A stretch of DNA of 58,336 nt from Flavobacterium aquicola (lineage in GTDB: Bacteria > Bacteroidota > Bacteroidia > Flavobacteriales > Flavobacteriaceae), in contig NZ_QUNI01000019.1 of the NCBI RefSeq assembly GCF_003385115.1, positions 1 to 58,336 on the forward strand, given 5' to 3'. A program made the translations under genes and the position numbers. Below, piece by piece: positions 25,146 through 34,363 of this stretch; within the stretch, counting starts at the first letter, position 1; every line of letters starts with the position of its first letter. Below the pieces are notes generated by a model. It was not told the origin of the DNA and did no database searches. It saw nothing but the letters and a program-made list of their open reading frames with translations.

Positions 25146-27416
25146 ATGAAAAACGTAACCAAATCTTTTTTTTACCTGACAATGATAGGCGGTTTTTCCG
25201 GATTAATCTATTGGATTATCCTTAAAGGAAAAATGCTGGAAACTGGACGAAATATTGTTCCTAACCATATAGAAAATGGACATTGGAATGATTTTGTAAC
25301 ATCGATGATGCATAATTTACAGCATCCTTTGGCTATACTTTTGGCACAGATTGTAACTATAATTCTGGTTGCCCGCTTTTTTGGCTGGGTCTGCAGAAAA
25401 ATTGGTCAGCCTACCGTAATTGGCGAAATGATTGCTGGAATTGTTTTAGGTCCTTCTTTAATCGGAATGTACTTTCCGGAATTTTCGGCAATGCTGTTCC
25501 CTAAAGATTCACTGGGTAATCTACAGTTTTTGAGCCAGATTGGATTAATCCTTTTCATGTTTGTTATTGGAATGGAACTCGATCTGAAAGCACTTAAAAA
25601 TAAAGCTCATGATGCTGTAGTTATCAGCCATGCGAGTATTATAGTTCCTTTTGCGCTAGGTCTTGGGCTGGCTTATTTTATATATCATTCCTTTGCTCCA
25701 CAAGGGGTTGAATTTATTTCTTTTGGATTATTCTTAGGAATCGCGATGAGTATCACTGCATTTCCTGTTTTGGCAGGAATCGTGAGAGAACGCGGTATTC
25801 ATAAGACCAAGCTGGGAGCTATTGTAATTACCTGTGCGGCAGCAGATGATGTTACTGCATGGTGCATTCTTGCAGCTGTAATTGCGATTGTAAAAGCGGG
25901 TTCATTTACCAGTTCCTTATATGTTATTGCATTGGCGGTATTGTATGTATTGCTGATGCTGAAGGTTGTTCGTCCTTTTCTAAAAAAGGTTGGGGATCTG
26001 AGCTCAACAAGAGAAAGCCTGAGCAAGCCCGTTGTAGCTATTTTCTTTTTGACTTTATTGCTTTCTTCTTATGTGACAGAATTGATTGGAATCCATGCTT
26101 TGTTTGGAGCATTTTTAGCAGGTGCAATCATGCCCGAAAACAATAAATTCCGTTCCATTTTTATCGAAAAAATAGAAGACGTTTCGGTTGTTGTTTTACT
26201 GCCATTGTTTTTTGTTTTTACAGGATTAAGAACACAAATCGGATTGATTGATGATCCGTATTTATGGAAAATTACGGGCGTTATTATTTTAGTTGCTGTT
26301 GCAGGAAAGTTTTTTGGCAGCGCGCTTGCTGCAAAATTTGTCGGTCATAGCTGGAAAGACAGTCTGTCTATCGGAACTTTAATGAACACAAGAGGTCTGA
26401 TGGAATTGGTGGTGTTGAACATTGGTTACGATTTAGGTGTTTTGTCTACCGAAATCTTTACAATGATGGTGATTATGGCTCTGGTGACAACATTCATGAC
26501 GGGACCGGCTCTGGATTTGATAAATTATATTTTTAGAACAAAACCTGAAACCGTGCCAGAAGGAATAGGCGCCAAGAATAAATATAAAATTATCATTTCG
26601 TTTGATAATTCTGAAAAAGGTAAAAAACTGCTTAAAGTAGCCAATAGTCTCGTAAAAAAGCAAAGTGTAAATTCTATTGTTACTACGATGCATTTATCAT
26701 TGAGTACGGAGGTGCATTCATTTGATGTGAAGGATTATGAAAAAGAAATGTTTTTGCCGGTTATTGCTGAGTCTGAAAATTTGGATCAAAAAGTGTATAC
26801 CCTTTTTAAAGTATCAAATGATATCGAATCTGAAATTACGGAGACGGCAAACCAGGGAGAGTACGATCTGCTGCTGGTTGGTTTAGGGCAGTCTATTTTT
26901 GATGGAACGCTGTTGGGAAAAGTGCTTGGATTTACAACACGAATCATCAATCCGGACCGTTTTATAGATAAAATTACGGGTAAAGAAGGATTGTTTGAAA
27001 ATTCCCCGTTTGATGAAAGAACAAGGCAGATTATCGCCAATAGCAAAATGCCGGTCGGAATTCTTGTTGATAAAAATCTGGTTGCAATCGATCGTGTATT
27101 TATGCCTGTTTTTAATAAGGAAGACGGATTTTTGATGGAGTTTGCTCAAAAAATGATTCATAATAATGGTGCTCAAGTTACTATTTTTGATGCTGTTGGA
27201 CAGATAAAAGACAATCGTGAAATTCAGGAATTAGTTCGTTCGATAGAGCAGATTGCTCCCAATCACATAGCAATGATGCAGGAAAGAATCATAAAAAAAG
27301 AATTTCTCGAAGAACAGGATCTTATGATTATTAGTCTGGAAAGCTGGAAAAAACTGATTGATTCTCACAGCCCTTGGCTTAACAATACGCCTTCGGTATT
27401 AATTATAAAACCGTAA
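25146..27416 (+). CDS. CPA2-family cation:proton antiporter with UspA-like C-terminal half (paralogue)
   Basis: A 756-residue paralogue of the protein at 18533-20803; the two align over their full length without large gaps and share most motifs. The exchanger domain carries GEMIAGIVLGPS, LFMFVIGMELD, and ITCAAADDVTAWCILAAVIA with the conserved Asp pair. The C-terminal half is universal-stress-like (EYDLLLVGLGQSIFDGTLLG). Divergence is greatest in the N-terminal linker (residues ~30-50) and the Usp-like half, suggesting different regulatory inputs on the same transport core. It ends in a terminator shared with the convergent DUF5686 gene. Confidence 0.88.
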   Translation: MKNVTKSFFYLTMIGGFSGLIYWIILKGKMLETGRNIVPNHIENGHWNDFVTSMMHNLQHPLAILLAQIVTIILVARFFGWVCRKIGQPTVIGEMIAGIVLGPSLIGMYFPEFSAMLFPKDSLGNLQFLSQIGLILFMFVIGMELDLKALKNKAHDAVVISHASIIVPFALGLGLAYFIYHSFAPQGVEFISFGLFLGIAMSITAFPVLAGIVRERGIHKTKLGAIVITCAAADDVTAWCILAAVIAIVKAGSFTSSLYVIALAVLYVLLMLKVVRPFLKKVGDLSSTRESLSKPVVAIFFLTLLLSSYVTELIGIHALFGAFLAGAIMPENNKFRSIFIEKIEDVSVVVLLPLFFVFTGLRTQIGLIDDPYLWKITGVIILVAVAGKFFGSALAAKFVGHSWKDSLSIGTLMNTRGLMELVVLNIGYDLGVLSTEIFTMMVIMALVTTFMTGPALDLINYIFRTKPETVPEGIGAKNKYKIIISFDNSEKGKKLLKVANSLVKKQSVNSIVTTMHLSLSTEVHSFDVKDYEKEMFLPVIAESENLDQKVYTLFKVSNDIESEITETANQGEYDLLLVGLGQSIFDGTLLGKVLGFTTRIINPDRFIDKITGKEGLFENSPFDERTRQIIANSKMPVGILVDKNLVAIDRVFMPVFNKEDGFLMEFAQKMIHNNGAQVTIFDAVGQIKDNREIQELVRSIEQIAPNHIAMMQERIIKKEFLEEQDLMIISLESWKKLIDSHSPWLNNTPSVLIIKP

Positions 27417-27424
27417 ATTTTTTA

Positions 27425-27468
27425 AAAAAAAGTTCTAGCAGTTTTTAGGAAATGTTAGAACTTTTTTT
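27425..27468. terminator. Bidirectional terminator between antiporter and DUF5686 genes
   Basis: A 16-bp stem (AAAAAAAGTTCTAGCA / TGTTAGAACTTTTTTT, one G-U pair) with a 12-nt loop has A and T tracts on both sides. It serves the convergent genes ending at 27416 (plus) and 27467 (minus). Confidence 0.85.
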
Positions 27469-29965
27469 AAAGTCCCAAATCAAGAATGAAAGTAAGTTTT
27501 ACTGCGATATTGTCTTTTACATCGCTTAAGTGGTTTGGTCCGTAACGGTAATAACCGCCAAGTCCAAATCCGTTGAAAATTTGGTTAAGTTCCAATCCCG
27601 ATTCAAAAAAGCCTTTATTCAAGGTTTTGAAGTCGAGGCCAACATGGTTTTCTTTGCTTTTTATATTGCCCCAAGCCATTCGGCTTACAAAATCTATGGA
27701 AGGTTTTATTTTTTTGAAAAGAAATATTCTGCTGAAACCATGCTTGAATTGAAAGGACATAAATTCGCTGGAGAAAAATTCGTTGAAATACATGGTCTCA
27801 AAACTGTTTTTACCCGCAAAAGTAATTCTCTTAAAAATGGTTTCCTGGTTGAGGTTATTTGGCGAATTGCTGTATAGCTGCGGAAGAGGTATATCGCCAA
27901 AAGCACTTCCGGCTTCAAACAGTAAAGAGGTTCTTTGACCATTTAAATATTTGATTTGGTAATCAGCTTTAAAATCAATTTTTGTAAAGCTAAAATCATT
28001 GTTAAGAACTTCAGGAATGGACTGCGTGAGCTGTAATGTGAATTTTGGAAACCTTTTTTCAGTTTCAATCCGCCCGCTTGGAGTCTGCATATAATCGCTT
28101 CTTGGATTCCACCTTATAGAAAGCGTTGCCGTAGTCATCGTATAACTGTGGTAGGAAGTTCCATTGAGATTGTAAGTGTAATCAAATTGAGGCGTTACAA
28201 AAGTATGAGCCAGTGCCAAAACGCTTTCTGTTTTTGGAATAATCCGGGTTTCCAAAGCAACTCTCCAGCGTTCATATCTGTAAAAAGTGTTGAAGTTTAT
28301 CGTACGAGGATCATAAATTTTGAAAGCTCTTTTATCAACGGCATAATCAGTGCTTGCGATATCCCGAAGATCATCGGTATAGCTCGCTCCAATCCAGGTA
28401 TTCGAGAATTTATCTACTCTGGCGCTGGCTCCTGCATTGTATTTAAAGTTATAATCCCGAAGTCCGTAAGCGGCATATCCTTCCAAGCGGTACTTTTTGG
28501 AGAAAAAATCATTGGTTGTGCCGCCAATGCCCAGCCGCAGTCCTTCGTAATTATTATAGCTTAGTATTTTTCGCAGATCAAAATCCCAGAAGCTGTAGGG
28601 AAGGTAACCAGTTAAGATTTTACGTCCAAAATTCAGCTTGCTTTCAATTCTTTTTTTTATCGAAATGCTGTCCAGCGATAAATAAGTTTTTTCGCTTCGG
28701 CTGTCCAGACTGTCTTTTCGGAATTCAGTCCAAAAGCTTTCGGGTTTGTTTATTGCATTGTCCTTAATTTCAACCTGAACGATGGGTTTTTTGATTGCCA
28801 CAGGCACTGTGTACTGAATGTCGAAATTGGTGGTTTTAGAAAGGAGATATATATAATCGGTTTCATTTCTTTTTCTTGTTGTCAGGTCTTCTTCAATATC
28901 ACCGTCAAATTCAATGGTACCGCCCAAAATTTTGATATCATCATCATTGGTTCCTTTCACAATTTTAAACGTTGTTACGGTAGGAAACCACAAATATTTC
29001 TCAGGAATAAATTCAAATTCATGTACACTGCTAATGTCCAGTATGCCTTTGATTCGTATAATTGCTTTTGCAACGGCATAATTTATCTCATCAACATACA
29101 GGATTCCTTCCAGACCGGCAGCCTTTTTCTTTTTCTTGTTTTTGAAATAAATCATATAAGTATTCCGACCGTTTACAGCCACAGTGTCCAGCAGTTTGAA
29201 ATTGTAATCATTTAAGGCATTATCTGCAATCGGGCTGTTGTATTTGGTTTCGAAAAGCTCATATTTAGGATCATATATGGAGTAGGACTGAAGATTAAAC
29301 GTTAGGATTTCGTACACCGGCTGTTTGAATCCTGCCATTTTTGTGCCCAGAATGGTTTCTTTTAGTCTTTTGCCGTCAAATTGAAATTTGGATACTTTCT
29401 CTGTTTGAAACAAATGCTGTTTCTTGACGAGCTGTTTGAATTTATAATCGGTGGAATCCAGTTTTTTTAGATAAGTTTCAAATGAATTGGATACAAAAAC
29501 AGAGTCGATTGATCCGTTGATGGAGTCTGGATTGGCAGTGACAATAAGTTTGTTGTAAGACTTGTATTCAAAGTTTTTCAGTCTTTTTCGAGGATTGTTT
29601 TCGGCTTTATTTTCAATGGTTTTTTTTATAATGGCCAATGCCGGATTCACATTTGAAATTCGGACTTCATTGAGGTTGTCTGTTTTTTGCTGTAACAATA
29701 TTTTGTAAAACAATTGACTAGCAATGACAGTAGTTGTATTTTTCTGATATCCTACATACGAAACTGCAAGAGACAAAATTTTGTTTTTGGAAACAATATT
29801 AAATTTTCCGTCAACATCCGATATACTGCTGGAACCGTCATCTGAAACAATAGAGGCAAAAGGAAGTGCTTTTTGGGTCGTGGCGTCTTTTACAATTCCG
29901 TTTACCTGAAATTGTGCCTTTAGCGAAAGCGTAAAAAAGAAGAACAATAAAATACATTGCTTCAT
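27467..29965 (-). CDS. DUF5686 / CarboxypepD-regulatory-like outer-membrane protein
   Basis: An 832-residue outer-membrane protein. The start at 29965 (MKQCILLFFFFTL) gives a clean signal peptide cleaved after SLKAQ. Residues ~18-105 are a carboxypeptidase-D regulatory-like beta-sandwich (VNGIVKDATTQKALPFAS, then DVDGKFNI), as in the N-terminal extension of SusC-type proteins. The rest is a DUF5686 region with repeated barrel strands ending in VKLTFILDLGL. There is no TonB box or plug domain, so it is not a classical TonB receptor. It lies downstream of pyrH and frr on the same strand. Function is unknown. Confidence 0.85.
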   Translation of the reverse strand: MKQCILLFFFFTLSLKAQFQVNGIVKDATTQKALPFASIVSDDGSSSISDVDGKFNIVSKNKILSLAVSYVGYQKNTTTVIASQLFYKILLQQKTDNLNEVRISNVNPALAIIKKTIENKAENNPRKRLKNFEYKSYNKLIVTANPDSINGSIDSVFVSNSFETYLKKLDSTDYKFKQLVKKQHLFQTEKVSKFQFDGKRLKETILGTKMAGFKQPVYEILTFNLQSYSIYDPKYELFETKYNSPIADNALNDYNFKLLDTVAVNGRNTYMIYFKNKKKKKAAGLEGILYVDEINYAVAKAIIRIKGILDISSVHEFEFIPEKYLWFPTVTTFKIVKGTNDDDIKILGGTIEFDGDIEEDLTTRKRNETDYIYLLSKTTNFDIQYTVPVAIKKPIVQVEIKDNAINKPESFWTEFRKDSLDSRSEKTYLSLDSISIKKRIESKLNFGRKILTGYLPYSFWDFDLRKILSYNNYEGLRLGIGGTTNDFFSKKYRLEGYAAYGLRDYNFKYNAGASARVDKFSNTWIGASYTDDLRDIASTDYAVDKRAFKIYDPRTINFNTFYRYERWRVALETRIIPKTESVLALAHTFVTPQFDYTYNLNGTSYHSYTMTTATLSIRWNPRSDYMQTPSGRIETEKRFPKFTLQLTQSIPEVLNNDFSFTKIDFKADYQIKYLNGQRTSLLFEAGSAFGDIPLPQLYSNSPNNLNQETIFKRITFAGKNSFETMYFNEFFSSEFMSFQFKHGFSRIFLFKKIKPSIDFVSRMAWGNIKSKENHVGLDFKTLNKGFFESGLELNQIFNGFGLGGYYRYGPNHLSDVKDNIAVKLTFILDLGL

Positions 29966-30024
29966 AAAAACGTTTTGTTGCAAAAAATGAAATTCAGTTT
30001 TAGTTTGTGCTGGTAAAAAGGTAT

Positions 30025-30068
30025 AAAAAAAATCTGCCGTGTTCCGATTGAACTTGACAGATTTTTTT
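30025..30068 (-). terminator. Intrinsic terminator of pyrH-frr
   Basis: AAAATCTG and CAGATTTT arms close a hairpin with an inner GTTC/GAAC stem. On the minus strand it is followed by TTTTTTTTAT. It lies directly past the frr stop. Confidence 0.75.
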
Positions 30069-30084
30069 ATTTTTTGTCGAAAGA

Positions 30085-30648
30085 TTATACTTTCATTATT
30101 TCGGCTTCTTTCACTGCTAGAAGTTCGTCAATTTTTTTAATAAAAGAATTGGTTAAGTTTTGAACCTGTTCTTCGGCGCTTTTGCAGATATCTTCCGAAG
30201 TTCCTTCTTTCTCTAATTTTTTGATATCCGTATTGGCATCTTTTCGAGCGTTTCTAACACCAATTTTAGCATCTTCAGACTCAGATTTTGCTTGTTTGGC
30301 AAGTTCACGTCTTCTGTCTTCTGTCAAAGGCGGAACACTGATAATGATTACATCACCGTTGTTCATTGGGTTAAAACCTAAATTGGCAATCATAATCGCT
30401 TTTTCTATTGGATGCAGCATGCTTTTTTCAAACGGCTGCAAAGTGATAGTTCGGGCATCAGGAACACTGATTTTTGATACTTGCGACAAAGGTGATGCAG
30501 ATCCATAATAATCTACAAAAACACTTCCCAGCATTGCAGGTGATGCTTTTCCAGCACGAATATTTAAAAAAGCTTTTTCTAAATGCTCAATCGAACCATT
30601 CATTGATTCTTCAGTGCTGTCTAATATAAATTCAATTTCTTCTGTCAT
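30085..30648 (-). CDS. frr: Ribosome recycling factor
   Basis: Dissociates post-termination ribosomes together with EF-G. At 187 residues it is close to the usual ~185. Landmarks are the N-terminal helix with IRAGKASPAMLGSVFVDYYG, then PDARTITLQPFEKSMLHPIEKAI, the domain II strands, and the long C-terminal helix VRNARKDANTDIKKLEK. It lies 63 nt downstream of pyrH on the same strand, the common pyrH-frr order, and ends in a strong terminator. Confidence 0.97.
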   Translation of the reverse strand: MTEEIEFILDSTEESMNGSIEHLEKAFLNIRAGKASPAMLGSVFVDYYGSASPLSQVSKISVPDARTITLQPFEKSMLHPIEKAIMIANLGFNPMNNGDVIIISVPPLTEDRRRELAKQAKSESEDAKIGVRNARKDANTDIKKLEKEGTSEDICKSAEEQVQNLTNSFIKKIDELLAVKEAEIMKV

Positions 30649-30711
30649 GATTTTATGGTTTGTTGTTTTTTGTTTGTGGTTTATTGTTGACTATAAACAA
30701 TAAAACCTAAA

Positions 30712-31419
30712 CTATACATTAACTACGGTTCCAATATTTTCTCCTTCGCAGATTTTCAATAGATTTCCTATTTTGTTCATGTCAAAAACAACTATAGGCA
30801 ATTTGTTTTCCTGACTTAAGGTAAAAGCTGTTGTGTCCATTACATTCAGTCCCTTTTTCAGTACATCATCAAATGAAATAAAGTCAAATTTCACTGCAGA
30901 AGCATTTTTTTCCGGGTCAGAATCATAAACGCCGTCAACGCGGGTTCCTTTTAAAATAACATCGGCATTAATTTCGATACCACGTAAAACAGCAGCCGTA
31001 TCAGTTGTGAAATATGGGTTTCCTGTTCCAGCTCCAAAAATTACAATTCTTCCTTTTTCTAAATGGCGGTCTGCTCTTCTTTTGATATAAGGCTCTGCGA
31101 TGGATTCCATTTTTAAAGCCGTCTGTAAACGGGTTTTCATTCCTTTATCTTCCAGAGCCCCTTGTAATGCCATTCCGTTAATTACAGTAGCAAGCATTCC
31201 CATATAATCCCCTTGTACTCTGTCCATTCCTGAACTGGCTCCGGCCACTCCTCTAAAAATGTTTCCTCCTCCAATTACAATTGCGATTTCAACACCTTTG
31301 GAATGAATTTGCTTAATTTCATCGGCATATTCAGCCAGTCGTTTTGGGTCAATGCCGTATTGTAAATCACCCATTAAAGCTTCACCGCTTAATTTCAGAA
31401 GGATTCTTTTGTATTTCAT
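30712..31419 (-). CDS. pyrH: UMP kinase
   Basis: Phosphorylates UMP to UDP in pyrimidine nucleotide synthesis. At 235 residues it has amino-acid-kinase family motifs: KRILLKLSGEALMG at the N terminus, VIGGGNIFRG, GDYMGMLATVINGMAL, and IFGAGTGNPYFTTDTAAVLR near the nucleotide site. A TATATTTG element lies about 90 nt upstream. frr follows on the same strand. Confidence 0.97.
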   Translation of the reverse strand: MKYKRILLKLSGEALMGDLQYGIDPKRLAEYADEIKQIHSKGVEIAIVIGGGNIFRGVAGASSGMDRVQGDYMGMLATVINGMALQGALEDKGMKTRLQTALKMESIAEPYIKRRADRHLEKGRIVIFGAGTGNPYFTTDTAAVLRGIEINADVILKGTRVDGVYDSDPEKNASAVKFDFISFDDVLKKGLNVMDTTAFTLSQENKLPIVVFDMNKIGNLLKICEGENIGTVVNV

Positions 31420-31821
31420 CAGTCAGTTTTATTTTTTTTAAGGTCTCCTTTCGTTTATCGAAAGTAAATTGGGTGAGCCATTTAGTTAAATGTCACGAAA
31501 TTTGTGCAAATATAGACATATTCTGTTTTTTTTGAAAATAGTGTTCCTTAAATATTTAAATTAAGTTTCAAGATTATTGCTTTTATATTTTAAAAAGAGA
31601 TATTGAGTGAGTACATAATTTTAGATCACTAAAAGGTAATTAATAATAGAAACAGAGGGCATTAATGTTAAGGCCTTGAAGAGATAGGATGGTCTGTTTC
31701 GGAGGAATTTATGGTATGAATATATTCTTGTTTTAATTTTATAAAAGATTGTGATGAATTAAACAAAAATATCGGAATATACATATAACCTGACATTTTT
31801 GTTTTTAACTATATACGTATT
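31420..31821. other. Intergenic region of 402 bp
   Basis: Its left end holds the pyrH upstream region with a -7 element at 31507-31514 and the complementary pair CTTTCG / CGAAAG about 30 nt upstream of pyrH. The rest, up to the stop of the outer-membrane protein gene, is AT-rich and shows no gene, clear terminator or repeat. Confidence 0.45.
31507..31514 (-). promoter_or_regulatory. pyrH -7 promoter element
   Basis: On the minus strand it reads TATATTTG followed by C, a perfect TAnnTTTG match, with an A-rich tract upstream but no exact TTG at -33. It implies a ~80-nt leader for pyrH-frr. Confidence 0.45.
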
Positions 31822-33036
31822 CTAAAATAGGGTATAACCTAATATAATTGAAGCCGTTTTATAATTAGAATCCCAGAATATATATTTTGATAAAATGTTT
31901 CTAGCAGTATTATATCTCATTTCAATACTATATTTGTTTTGTAATTTATAACCTATTCCAAATGCCATATTTCCTGCATTGCTAATCGTTAGTGGGTCAG
32001 AAGCATTCATATCTCCGAATTTATATTGAATTTGAGAATTAAAAGCGACAGAATACATAAAGGAAGCATTTATAAATATTTTAGAATTATTGTTTAAGAA
32101 AAAATAATGTCTTATTCCTAAGGGGATTTCTAAATTTTTATAGGTTACTTCTGCTTTAAATGCCCTATCAGGATATTTGTCAGTATCTATTGTTGATAAT
32201 ACATCATAATTTTGATAGGTAGGTTCCAGTATAACTGACCATTTGTTTTTATTAAACGGTAAAATAAATTCTGTTTCAATCCCAAAACCAAAAGTCATTT
32301 GATTTCCAAAGTCATTATCGTAAAATTTAGTCTCATTTCTGTTTACAGTTAGAGAGGAAATATTTAAATGGGGCCTTAATGTTAAATTAAATACATCTCT
32401 TTGTTTTGTTGATGTATAATTGATAGAGTTACTATTACTGCATTTGTTGTACTCATTAAACAGATTTACTAAACTGTTTTTATTATAGTTTAGTTTTAAA
32501 AGATTTTTGATGTCTATTGATGAGCATTTTAAATTATCAAACAATTGTTTTCTAAATAAATTATTCTGTACAATTTCATTTAAAGAGTTTTTATAACTTT
32601 TTAAGACTAACTGTTCGATTTTTGAGTTGTCCACGTTATAAAAATATTTTGCTGGATTTCCTGCTGTATATAAATTTGCTTTACCTTCAATCAATACTTT
32701 TAAAAATAGTTGTGTTTGTTTGAATTTAGGATTCATATCATTACTCATATCATTTATGTTTTCATTCGATATTTCTATATCGACCGTCTCTCTAATAAAT
32801 TTTGAGGCGCCGTAAATTCCGAACTCCTTGACAGATTCAATACCATTTGTTTTTATATCTTCATTTTCAGAAAGCCTGTATTTAAAATCAGTTGGATCGC
32901 CTGCCCAGTCATTATTTTTGATAAAGCATTCAATTTTTTGTTCCGAATTATCAATGAAATAGCCTTTTTCAAAGGAAATTTGAGAATAGCAGCTCATGGT
33001 TAATAGTGTGGTAAAAAGGAGAAATAATCTTTTCAT
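31822..33036 (-). CDS. Outer-membrane beta-barrel protein
   Basis: A 404-residue secreted envelope protein. The signal peptide (MKRLFLLFTTLLTMSCYSQ) could be cut after CYSQ by signal peptidase I. The Cys resembles a lipobox, but the following ISFEKGYFI strand fits the soluble start of this family better. Residues ~20-200 form a soluble domain (ISFEKGYFIDNSEQKIECFI... PTDFKYRL). Residues ~215-404 look like an eight-stranded barrel with GFGIETEFILPF, WSVILEPTYQNY, IPLGIRHYFF and the closing strand ASIILGYTLF. It is transcribed alone and diverges from the thioredoxin-like gene. Function unknown. Confidence 0.7.
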   Translation of the reverse strand: MKRLFLLFTTLLTMSCYSQISFEKGYFIDNSEQKIECFIKNNDWAGDPTDFKYRLSENEDIKTNGIESVKEFGIYGASKFIRETVDIEISNENINDMSNDMNPKFKQTQLFLKVLIEGKANLYTAGNPAKYFYNVDNSKIEQLVLKSYKNSLNEIVQNNLFRKQLFDNLKCSSIDIKNLLKLNYNKNSLVNLFNEYNKCSNSNSINYTSTKQRDVFNLTLRPHLNISSLTVNRNETKFYDNDFGNQMTFGFGIETEFILPFNKNKWSVILEPTYQNYDVLSTIDTDKYPDRAFKAEVTYKNLEIPLGIRHYFFLNNNSKIFINASFMYSVAFNSQIQYKFGDMNASDPLTISNAGNMAFGIGYKLQNKYSIEMRYNTARNILSKYIFWDSNYKTASIILGYTLF

Positions 33037-33439
33037 TTTGTTTGGTTAATAGTTTTTGCTTAAGATTTTTTTGGTTGTAATTATACGAAAAATACTTCTT
33101 CCGTTAACCGTGCTGTAATAGATTTTTTCTGGTAAAAAATGGTCTTGTGTTTACAAATATTATTTTATTTAGGATCAATTGCTGTGAAATGGATGGAAAT
33201 GTGTAGAGTAGTACACAAACGAGATCTCAATCAGGAATAATCACTTTTTATTTTTCTAAGGTGATTTTTATCACTTTTTAAAATGAATCATATCTCTAAT
33301 TTTGCATTATAAACTTGTATATGAAATGCACATATTGTTGTTGAGGCAGTGGAAACAATCACGAAAAAATGATGAAATAGGCTGTCAAGGGTCAACAGCA
33401 ATATGTAAATTTCTTTAATCAGAATTAAATTGAAAGAAA
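33037..33439. other. Divergent intergenic region of 403 bp
   Basis: It separates the outer-membrane protein gene (minus) from the thioredoxin-like gene (plus). A direct repeat ATCACTTTTTA (33239-33249 and 33270-33280) flanks the small palindrome GTGATTTTTATCAC (33261-33274), which could be an operator. TAATTTTG at 33297-33304 fits a -7 box on the plus strand, leaving a ~130-nt leader. No small gene is convincing. Confidence 0.4.
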
Positions 33440-34051
33440 ATGAAAAGATCCGTAGATAAAGCATTGCTTAGCAGCTATTCGTATTCTGAATATAAAAAAA
33501 TAATTTCTGATTTGCTGATTGAAGGAAAATCAACTGGGAAAGAACAATCAGAAGATTTGCTGCAATATAGTGTTTTAAACGAAATCCGTTTAAAGCGTTT
33601 GGACAAAACTATATGTATTCCCGAAGAAATTAGCAGTCAGTTAAAGTCATGTGAAAAAGAATACATTTGGCTAGTTGTCGCCGAAGGCTGGTGTGGTGAT
33701 GCTGCACAGATTTTGCCGATATTAAATAAAATGAGTTTAGAATCGGATAAAATTGATCTTAGAATCGTTTTGCGTGATGCTAACGATGAATTGATGAGTC
33801 ATTTTTTAACCAATGGAGCAAGAGCGATTCCAAAATTGATTATTGTCGATAAAGAATCGGGTGAAGTCTGTGATCATTGGGGACCAAGGCCACAAGGCGC
33901 TTCAGATTTAATAAAAGACTACAAAGAAGAGTTTAGTATTGTAGACCAAGAAGCAAAAAGACAGCTGCAGCTGTGGTATTTGCGAGATAGAGGACTTTCG
34001 GTACAAAATGAAGTTGCAAAGAAAATGTGTCTAGAATGTCTTTGTTCATAA
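33440..34051 (+). CDS. Thioredoxin-family protein with single-Cys active site
   Basis: A 203-residue cytosolic thioredoxin-fold protein. The active-site segment is VAEGWCGDAAQ: Cys85 is present but the second Cys of CxxC is replaced, giving WCGDA. The cis-proline loop is intact (ARAIPKLII, Pro131). The family usually annotated as thioredoxin family protein in Flavobacterium has this WCGDA motif. The C terminus ends KKMCLECLCS, three Cys in eight residues, which may be a metal- or redox-active tail. It is not a general disulfide reductase, because the resolving Cys is absent from the usual place. It is transcribed alone. Confidence 0.8.
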   Translation: MKRSVDKALLSSYSYSEYKKIISDLLIEGKSTGKEQSEDLLQYSVLNEIRLKRLDKTICIPEEISSQLKSCEKEYIWLVVAEGWCGDAAQILPILNKMSLESDKIDLRIVLRDANDELMSHFLTNGARAIPKLIIVDKESGEVCDHWGPRPQGASDLIKDYKEEFSIVDQEAKRQLQLWYLRDRGLSVQNEVAKKMCLECLCS

Positions 34052-34181
34052 AATTTTATTTTTTTATTTTTTATTTTAAAAAATAAATGTAAATTGCTGA
34101 TTGCTAACAGGTCTGCTATTTTTGATTTACTTTTTTTTATAGGTGTCTTTAAATATTGTTTAACAATCTAAAAACATCATT

Positions 34182-34259
34182 ATGAAAAAATTGTTTGAAA
34201 AGTTTTATGATTATGTGTCGTATTTTCTATACGGAAATGAAAGCGCAGTTCATTATTGA
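34182..34259 (+). CDS. Possible 25-residue small protein
   Basis: An ATG-to-TGA frame of 25 codons. The peptide begins MKKLFEKFYDYVSYFLYGNE and ends SAVHY: an amphipathic, aromatic-rich helix. The ATG follows AAAAACATCATT, a plausible flavobacterial leader, and a terminator lies ~60 nt past the stop. I do not recognise a family. It is short enough to arise by chance, but its composition and placement between leader and terminator are gene-like. Confidence 0.3.
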   Translation: MKKLFEKFYDYVSYFLYGNESAVHY

Positions 34260-34316
34260 CCAGTTGTTTAAGCAAATTGAAAAGAAAGTATGAATTGATT
34301 CTGCTTTCGTTTCAGT

Positions 34317-34359
34317 AAAAACACATTTCAAATTCATTTGATATTTGTAATGTGTTTTT
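34317..34359. terminator. Bidirectional terminator near truB
   Basis: A 17-bp stem (AAAAACACATTTCAAAT / ATTTGTAATGTGTTTTT, one mismatch) with a 9-nt loop has T tracts in both directions. It terminates truB on the minus strand and probably transcripts arriving from the left. Confidence 0.8.
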
Positions 34360-34363
34360 TTGT

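Larger units (their letters stand above)
34052..34363. other. Intergenic region of 312 bp
   Basis: It contains an A/T-only stretch just after the thioredoxin-like gene, a possible 25-codon gene (34182-34259), and at its right end a bidirectional terminator (34317-34359) serving truB. Confidence 0.5.

Noticed and set aside
31822..33036. A lipoprotein reading of the outer-membrane protein, from Cys16 in TMSCYSQ.
   Set aside because: The three residues before the Cys fit a lipobox only weakly, and a signal-peptidase I site (YSQ) follows directly; left undecided in the entry.
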